45,765 nucleotides of DNA from Chloroflexota bacterium (GTDB taxonomy: Bacteria > Chloroflexota > UBA6077 > SHYK01): NCBI GenBank assembly GCA_009377635.1, contig WHTR01000002.1:45300-91064 (forward strand). Direction: 5' to 3'. The translations under genes and the position numbers were made by a program. A model generated the notes under the pieces. It was not told the origin of the DNA. It saw only the letters and a program-made list of their open reading frames with translations, and made no database searches. Below are positions 40,919 through 45,765 of the stretch, in pieces. Positions within the stretch are counted from its first letter, which is position 1, and the number at the start of each line of letters is the position of its first letter.

Positions 40919-42835
40919 ATGATCACGGAAGCCCGCGTCAGACAAATCATCGACAAGGCGATCGACGAGTTCACGGCATCCGAGTCCTTTCAGGACCTCG
41001 TCTCAGGCCGCCTGTCAGTGTCGGCCATGCGGCAATTCATCAGGGCGTGCTTTCTTCCCCATTACCAGTCGACCAGAGTGCTGGCGTTCGAGTATTCGGT
41101 CCACGGTGGACCGCAGTCCGAGCTCCTCCAGCACAACATGCTCGAGGAGATGGGCCTCGACGACGAGGGCATCTCCCACCCGAGCTTACTCGAGGATCTC
41201 GCCCTGGGCGCGGGGTATTCGCCGGACGAGGTGACAGAGCTGATCGAGGCGTCCGGCGAATACGCCCGCGCGTACTACGCACAGCAGATCGCTTTCCCAA
41301 CCTTGCGCGACCTGGGGCTGGCAATCCTGCTCGAATCCTCCGCCTTCGAGTGCTTCCTGTCGCGCCACGCCGACCAGATCGGGAGCGCGCTCGAGCAGCA
41401 TTTTGGCTTCCCAAAGGAGCGACTGCGCTGGTTCGCTCTCCACGGTGAGCTGGACGTTCGCCACGCCGAGGAAGCGCTCAGCGTGGTTCGGGGGTACGTG
41501 GACTTTCACCGCCTGGATGACGCGCATTTCGAACGCATCGCCCGCGCGACGTTTGCTCACAGTCCATTCCTGTCGCGCTATTTCGCGGACAGTCACCAGG
41601 CCATGCAGGCGCCCCAGGCTCCCGGGGCATTCCAGGCGTCCCGCGCACCCTCGCGCCTCATCCACGCGCAACCCACGGAGGGTCAGATCAGCGCGGTGAC
41701 CATCTACCGCCTGGACATTCCCTTCCGCAGCGCGTTTCGCCACGCTCTCGCCAACCGGACAGCCAGTGATTCCGTGATCGTCTGCATCCAGGACTCCGCC
41801 GGGGTCCGGGGGTATGGCGAGGGCATCGCTCGGGAATACGTGACGGGAGAGACGACCGCGACGATGGCTGAGGTCCTGGCGACCGCGCTGGCGCCGAGGT
41901 TGCTTGGACACGTCATCGACGACGATTGGTCGCTCGCCACGCTGCGGGACCTCTTCCGTGGTTGGCTGGCCGCAATGCCAGCGCTCAAAGGGGGCGCACC
42001 CCCCAACGCGGCCTGTTGCGCCCTGGAGCTGGCGATCATTGACTGGCTCCTCCGGCGCTCTCGGAGGTCCGCCGCGGATGTTCTGCCGCCCGCCCGTCAA
42101 GAGGTCGAATACAGTGGCGTGATCCCGGTGGAGGGACTAGCAGAGGTGGCCGCGCTGGCCCGTCGCTTCACCGAATTCGGCATCGCGCGTCTCAAGGTCA
42201 AGGTTGGCGTGGGGGATGACCTCGCCCGGCTGCGCACCGCGCGGGAGGTAGCGGGAGAGGGCGCGCAGCTCCGGGTTGACGCGAACGGCGCCTGGAGCGC
42301 GGAGGAGGCCATTGAGCGGTTGCGCCTGCTCCAGACGGTCGGGATCGAGTGCGTCGAGCAACCGGTCAGCGCGGCGGCGGGGGCGAATGCGCTGCGCAGA
42401 GTACGGGAGGCGACTGGCCTGCCGATCGCAGCCGATGAGTCCCTGGTGACCGTGGACGACGCACGGCAGTTGGCGGCGGCTCACGCTTGTGACATCTTCA
42501 ACATCAGGGTGTCCAAGAATGGTGGCCTCACTGGCGCCCTGGCCATTGCAGAGGTCGCGGAAGAGGCGGGCATCCGTGTGCAGGTCGGCGCCCAGGTCGG
42601 TGAAACTGCCATTCTCACGGCGGCGGGCCGCCATCTCGCCGCGCACGTGCCGGACCTCGTGTTCGCCGAGGGCTCCTTCGGGACACTCCTGCTGCAGGAA
42701 GACATCGCTGAGCAGGAGCTCCGCTTCGGCCCGGGCGGGCTAGCGCCCATACTGCGAGGGCCGGGCCTCGGGGTCGAGTGCCGACACGAGCAGATCGAGC
42801 GCTTTGCAGTCGAAATCATCGAGGTACGGGGCTAA
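40919..42835 (+). CDS. Fusion of a haem-oxygenase-like diiron oxidase and an enolase-superfamily enzyme
   Basis: ATG 40919 gives 638 residues; the longer track ORF only adds antisense transposase sequence. Residues 1-225 form an iron-containing redox enzyme (HDO) domain, with the helix 'HNMLEEMG' and His87 in 'ISHPSLLEDL', Glu in 'LLESSAFECF' (about 139), and 'HGELDVRH' (His175, Asp179, His182) as likely diiron ligands. A Pro/Ala/Gln-rich linker (228-252) follows. Residues 255-638 are a complete mandelate racemase/muconate lactonising fold: 'LKVKVG' (Lys pair, 425-430), metal ligands in 'VDANG', 'EQP' and 'ADES', and Lys533 in 'VSKNGG'. This resembles dipeptide epimerases. Both halves look intact, unlike other fusions here. 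No strong ribosome-binding site is seen. Confidence 0.85.
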   Translation: MITEARVRQIIDKAIDEFTASESFQDLVSGRLSVSAMRQFIRACFLPHYQSTRVLAFEYSVHGGPQSELLQHNMLEEMGLDDEGISHPSLLEDLALGAGYSPDEVTELIEASGEYARAYYAQQIAFPTLRDLGLAILLESSAFECFLSRHADQIGSALEQHFGFPKERLRWFALHGELDVRHAEEALSVVRGYVDFHRLDDAHFERIARATFAHSPFLSRYFADSHQAMQAPQAPGAFQASRAPSRLIHAQPTEGQISAVTIYRLDIPFRSAFRHALANRTASDSVIVCIQDSAGVRGYGEGIAREYVTGETTATMAEVLATALAPRLLGHVIDDDWSLATLRDLFRGWLAAMPALKGGAPPNAACCALELAIIDWLLRRSRRSAADVLPPARQEVEYSGVIPVEGLAEVAALARRFTEFGIARLKVKVGVGDDLARLRTAREVAGEGAQLRVDANGAWSAEEAIERLRLLQTVGIECVEQPVSAAAGANALRRVREATGLPIAADESLVTVDDARQLAAAHACDIFNIRVSKNGGLTGALAIAEVAEEAGIRVQVGAQVGETAILTAAGRHLAAHVPDLVFAEGSFGTLLLQEDIAEQELRFGPGGLAPILRGPGLGVECRHEQIERFAVEIIEVRG

Positions 42836-42860
42836 GCGACACGACGAGGCCAGACGCGGC

Positions 42861-44561
42861 ATGAGCTGGTGGTCGACGATACGAGGGCGGCTGCGCGGCA
42901 GCCAGTGGCGCGGCTGGGCCTTACGCGCATTCTCCCAGCAGGCCTGGAAGCGGTTCGAGGCAGCCGCCCGGCATGCGCCGCAGGCGCAGGCAGATCTCCT
43001 CTTCCGCTTGGTTCGTGCAAACCAGGACTCCCGCTTTGGCCGCGACCACGAGTTCAGGAACATTCGGAGCCTGGCCGATTATCGGTCTGCCGTTCCGATC
43101 GGAGACTACGAGCGCTTTCGTCCCTATGTCGACCGAATCGTGGCGGGCGAGGCGGACGCCCTCACGAGCGACCCGCCCTACATGCTCGCGCAGACCAGCG
43201 GGACGACCGGCGTGCCAAAGCTCATCCCGGTCACATTGGGACAGCGAGCCGCGGCGGCGGCGGCGACCCAGGTCTGGTTTTATCGCGCCCTGCTCGACCA
43301 CCCCCGGCTCCTGGACGGGCAAATCCTCGCAATGGTCAGCCCGGCGGTCGAAGGTCACACGCCGGGAGGCCTTCCGTACGGGTCTGCCTCGGGACACCTG
43401 TACCAGAATGCCCCATGGTCGGTTCGCCAGCTCTATGCCATTCCTTATGCCGTGACCGAGATCAAAGATTACGAGGCCCGTTATTACACCGCGATGCGGT
43501 TTGCCCTCCAGCAATTGGTTTCCTTTGTCGGCACCCCCAACCCGAGCACAATTAGCCGGCTGCTCGAGACCGTGAACGCATACCCGGAGGAGTTGATCCG
43601 GGACATCAATGACGGCACACTCTCCGCCCGGTTCGACATCTCCAACGATATCCGAGCGACCCTCGTCCAGCGGTTGGTACCTGACCCAAAACGCGCCGAG
43701 CACCTTCGCGGCCTGGCGGATGCCGCGGGAGCCTTGCGGCCCAAAGACTTCTGGCCTGACTTGCAGTTGGTAGGCTGCTGGAAGGGCGGCTCCGTCGGGG
43801 TTCAACTGCAACGCCTCCAGCAAGTGTTGCCCGCCGGGTTGCCGTTCCGGGACATCGGCTACCTGGCAAGTGAGGCCAATTTGGCCATCCCCATCCAGGG
43901 TGAGGGAGCCGGCGGCGTGCTCGCGGTGGGCTCGAACGTCTACGAGTTCATACCGGAAGACGCGATCGGACACCCTGGATGCCCTGTCCTCCGGTGTGAT
44001 GAGGTTGTCGCAGGCCACACGTACTACGTGGTGATCACGGTGTCCAACGGTCTGTACCGTTATGACATCAACGATGTCGTTCGGGTGAGCGGCTTCTTCT
44101 ATGAGGCGCCAATTGTGGAATTCGTGCGGAAGGGCCGGGACATGACCAGTATTGGCGGAGAGAAGATCCACGTGTCGCAGGTCACGGGCGCCATCGATGC
44201 AGCCCAGCGCGAGAGCGGTTGCGCTATTCGCCAGTACCGCGCCGTCGCCTCGGCCGCGCACAACCGCTACGAGTTCCTGGTCGAGCTGGAGGATGGTACC
44301 GATGAGGCTACGCTCGTCCGGTTGCTTGCCGCGATCGACCGCATTCTCGGGGAGCTCAACATCGAGTACGCGCAGAAGCGGGCATCACGGCGGCTCGACG
44401 ACCCTTGCCTGCGCGTGATGCAAGCCGGGTGGTCGGAGGCTGCGTATCTGAAACGCGTGGCCGCGGGAGCGCGCGACACGCAGTTCAAGCCGACGCTCCT
44501 ATCCGACCAGTTCGACGAGGGGGAGACGGACCAGATCCGGGTCACGATCGAGCTGCGGTAA
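42861..44561 (+). CDS. GH3-family acyl-adenylating amide synthetase
   Basis: ATG 42861, 25 bp after the fusion gene, gives 566 residues, normal for the GH3 auxin-responsive-promoter/JAR1 family. The ATP-binding motif 'QTSGTTGVPKLIPVT' is at about residues 111-125. The second region 'RYDINDVVRVSGFF' and the 'SIGGEKI' hinge near residue 430 are present, with a complete C-terminal subdomain. Plant relatives activate a carboxylic acid as its adenylate and couple it to an amino acid. Bacterial members are mostly uncharacterised. The tight spacing argues for a joint pathway with the HDO-enolase protein. Confidence 0.88.
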   Translation: MSWWSTIRGRLRGSQWRGWALRAFSQQAWKRFEAAARHAPQAQADLLFRLVRANQDSRFGRDHEFRNIRSLADYRSAVPIGDYERFRPYVDRIVAGEADALTSDPPYMLAQTSGTTGVPKLIPVTLGQRAAAAAATQVWFYRALLDHPRLLDGQILAMVSPAVEGHTPGGLPYGSASGHLYQNAPWSVRQLYAIPYAVTEIKDYEARYYTAMRFALQQLVSFVGTPNPSTISRLLETVNAYPEELIRDINDGTLSARFDISNDIRATLVQRLVPDPKRAEHLRGLADAAGALRPKDFWPDLQLVGCWKGGSVGVQLQRLQQVLPAGLPFRDIGYLASEANLAIPIQGEGAGGVLAVGSNVYEFIPEDAIGHPGCPVLRCDEVVAGHTYYVVITVSNGLYRYDINDVVRVSGFFYEAPIVEFVRKGRDMTSIGGEKIHVSQVTGAIDAAQRESGCAIRQYRAVASAAHNRYEFLVELEDGTDEATLVRLLAAIDRILGELNIEYAQKRASRRLDDPCLRVMQAGWSEAAYLKRVAAGARDTQFKPTLLSDQFDEGETDQIRVTIELR

Positions 44562-44985
44562 GCCACGCCCGGTGGTACGCGCCGACGCTGAGCACGAACG
44601 CCGCGAGCACGTAGTGGAAGAACACCGGCAGATGCACCAGGTGCTCGACAGGGCTCGGGGCGACGTATAGCACGTAGCGGGCAGAGTTGAGGAGCAGATA
44701 GGCGACTCCAAACCCGACCAGGGTAGTTCCAAGGAAAGGCTTGGGGCCTGCAAAGAGCCCGCGACCGCGGGTCAGGTCTACACACACTTTGACGATGACG
44801 CCAGTCAGGACGATCTGACCCGGGACGAGGAGGTGATACGGGACGACCCCAGAATGCCAGGCGGCCATGGGTGGCAGCCAGCTCGCCTGGCCGTTTGCTA
44901 CGAGCAGTTGGGCCCCAACCCGGAAGACGAACAACGCCAGCAGGACCCAAAGCAGCGGTGGCAGCCAACTGGGGCGGGCGGTCAT
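44542..44985 (-). CDS. Hypothetical four-helix membrane protein
   Basis: A 147-residue hydrophobic protein from ATG 44985 with four predicted transmembrane segments, about residues 8-28, 48-70, 84-103 and 115-138. No motif or family is recognised. Its end overlaps the convergent GH3 gene by 20 bp. It could be downstream of, and co-transcribed with, the broken DUF1801 gene. Whether it belongs to the GH3 system is not shown. Confidence 0.6.
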   Translation of the reverse strand: MTARPSWLPPLLWVLLALFVFRVGAQLLVANGQASWLPPMAAWHSGVVPYHLLVPGQIVLTGVIVKVCVDLTRGRGLFAGPKPFLGTTLVGFGVAYLLLNSARYVLYVAPSPVEHLVHLPVFFHYVLAAFVLSVGAYHRAWLTAARS

Positions 44986-44994
44986 CCGGGTCGG

Positions 44995-45278
44995 TCAGGA
45001 CCGGGCGATCGCTTGCTGAATGACGTCGCGGACGTCGGCTTCGGGTACCTCGTCGGTGACCTTGAAGTTGAGGCTACCCCTGCCGGACTTGATGGACGGA
45101 TGGCGCTGCTTGAACGCGTCCGCGTCGACCGCGTGGAGCGAGACGTTGTCCTTCCACAGCCCGAGGTAGACGCGTCAGTGTCCGGGTAGAGATCGAGGAT
45201 GAGGGTTTGCAGGCGCTCGAAGAGCGGCCGGTGCGTCTCGGGGATCGCGTCGACGTACGTCGGAACCGCGGGATCCAT
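44995..45278 (-). pseudogene. DUF1801-family gene with internal deletion and frameshift
   Basis: From ATG 45278 (AGGAGAAG upstream) the frame reads 'DPAVPTYVDAIPETHRPLFERLQTL', the standard DUF1801 start. Near 45,175 the correct continuation moves to another frame: 'VYLGLWKDNVSLHAVDADAF' and 'KSGRGSLNFKV', ending at TGA 44,995. The strand between, usually containing an 'ISYKMPTY'-like motif, has been lost. The two ends are well preserved, so the damage looks recent. Confidence 0.75.
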
Positions 45279-45301
45279 GGCGCTTCTCCTGGCGGTCTGC
45301 A

Positions 45302-45405
45302 TCATGCGCCCTTCAGCTCCGCGAGCAGGTCAGCGAGGCGGTCCAGGCATTCATCGCGCCCTGTTCCATCCCCGCCTGGATCATCCTATCACGGTCCTCG
45401 ACTTG
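45302..45405 (-). pseudogene. AHSA1/SRPBCC C-terminal scrap
   Basis: The minus strand reads 'DRMIQAGMEQG' in one frame and 'DECLDRLADLLAELKGA' in the next, ending at TGA 45,302. Together they match the usual end of AHSA1/START-like proteins ('GMEQGW...LDRLAELLA'). AHSA1 genes are often neighbours of DUF1801 genes. Only these roughly 30 residues remain. Confidence 0.6.
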
Positions 45406-45435
45406 GAGCCTCTTTAATGACCGCTACTTGTCGAT

Positions 45436-45480
45436 TGGAGCGGGAGACGGGATTCGAACCCGCGACCACCTGATTGGAAG
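45436..45480 (-). other. 3' fragment of a tRNA-Gly(TCC) gene, attachment-site-like
   Basis: The minus strand gives the 3' half of a tRNA: anticodon loop CTTCCAA, TCAGG of the anticodon stem, T-arm with GGTTCGAATCC, acceptor strand CTCCCGC, T and CCA. The matching 5' half (GCGGGAG acceptor, D-arm) is absent, and the sequence before the anticodon loop (CCCCGC) cannot pair with TCAGG. tRNA similarity thus begins at the anticodon loop, typical of integrase crossover duplicates (attL/attR). The next roughly 95 bp up to 45,576 hold nothing recognised. Confidence 0.75.
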
Positions 45481-45576
45481 GCGGGGGATTGGGGGTTGGG
45501 CAGGATCATGAAGTCGCCCAACTTGGTCGGTCAGGCATTACCTCGCGGGCTTTTCCCGTCAGCCAGAGAACGATAC

Positions 45577-45765
45577 TTAATCTGGTTGATCAGTACATAC
45601 GTTCCTTGGACCGGAGCCGTTAGGCGCTAGCTCACAGCCCGGGTAGACGTCGACATGCCTGATCCCCTTCGCGCGCAGATAGCTGCGGCGCTCGCCGGAC
45701 CCCTCTCTGGCAATAATGCGTGAGACACAGATGACCTGGTAATTAGTGTCGAGGGCGGAGAAGGA
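45577..45765 (-). CDS. Partial ORF entering from the right edge
   Basis: The minus frame is open from the window edge for 62 codons to TAA at 45,577-45,579. It reads 'ALDTNYQVICVSRIIARE' followed by 'YLRAKGIRHVDVYPG'. This recalls the C-terminal part of an isochorismatase-like cysteine hydrolase, but the match is weak and the catalytic residues would be outside the window. The last roughly 15 residues look unlike the family, so the end may be truncated. Confidence 0.35.
   Translation of the reverse strand, partial: SFSALDTNYQVICVSRIIAREGSGERRSYLRAKGIRHVDVYPGCELAPNGSGPRNVCTDQPD

Noticed and set aside
1-45765. CRISPR array or prophage structural genes
   Set aside because: No regularly spaced repeats and no capsid, terminase or integrase-like frames were seen on either strand.

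Overview
The window is high-GC bacterial DNA with GTG/TTG starts, tightly packed ATGA/GTGA overlaps and good Shine-Dalgarno sites. The gene set suggests an uncultured soil or subsurface bacterium, perhaps Chloroflexota: an archaeal/cyanobacterial-type CobT, tandem CobS, many Rieske oxygenases and Amidohydro_2 proteins, and a CoxL/M/S/G set. That assignment is weak, because no rRNA or phylogenetic marker is present.

Left part, about 1-13,590, is compact and mostly intact. It holds a VWA-protein tail; YihY, trehalose-phosphatase and a small coupled ORF on the minus strand; a SWIM zinc-finger gene with a structured leader; a lipoprotein; and a long plus-strand cofactor operon. That operon runs cobS-like, cobS, cobT, folP, folC, histidine phosphatase (possible alpha-ribazole phosphatase), then a MobA/MocA-like nucleotidyltransferase. 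It combines assembly of the lower (nucleotide) loop of cobalamin with folate synthesis. After it come a small membrane protein, an NTF2-like protein, two tRNA-Ser genes, mutM, a rhomboid protease, tRNA-His and tRNA-Arg.

Middle and right, about 13,591-45,480, is an accessory catabolic region with no recognisable integrase. It contains four Rieske oxygenase alpha subunits (three in tandem), several Amidohydro_2 proteins, VOC, cupin, SDR and 3-hydroxyacyl-CoA dehydrogenase genes, a four-gene molybdenum hydroxylase operon (coxL-G-M-S order) and an iron/thiamine-type ABC locus. Many genes here are broken, and most in the same way: a start and an end remain while the middle is lost. Two ABC loci have fused into chimeric ORFs (solute-binding protein::ATPase and permease::ATPase). 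There are also relics of ornithine cyclodeaminase, DUF2182, cupin, amidohydrolase, DapA-like, aminoglycoside phosphotransferase, transposase, PIN toxin, DUF1801 and AHSA1 genes. The region ends at a 3' fragment of a tRNA-Gly gene, which resembles an attachment-site scar.

The most interesting candidate system is at 40,919-44,561. A single ORF fuses a complete haem-oxygenase-like diiron oxidase (HDO) domain to a complete enolase-superfamily (MR/MLE, dipeptide-epimerase-like) domain. It is followed 25 bp later by a full-length GH3-type acyl-adenylating amide synthetase. I know of no described pathway with this combination. It would fit making or remodelling an acyl-amino-acid or dipeptide-like compound, but that is inference.
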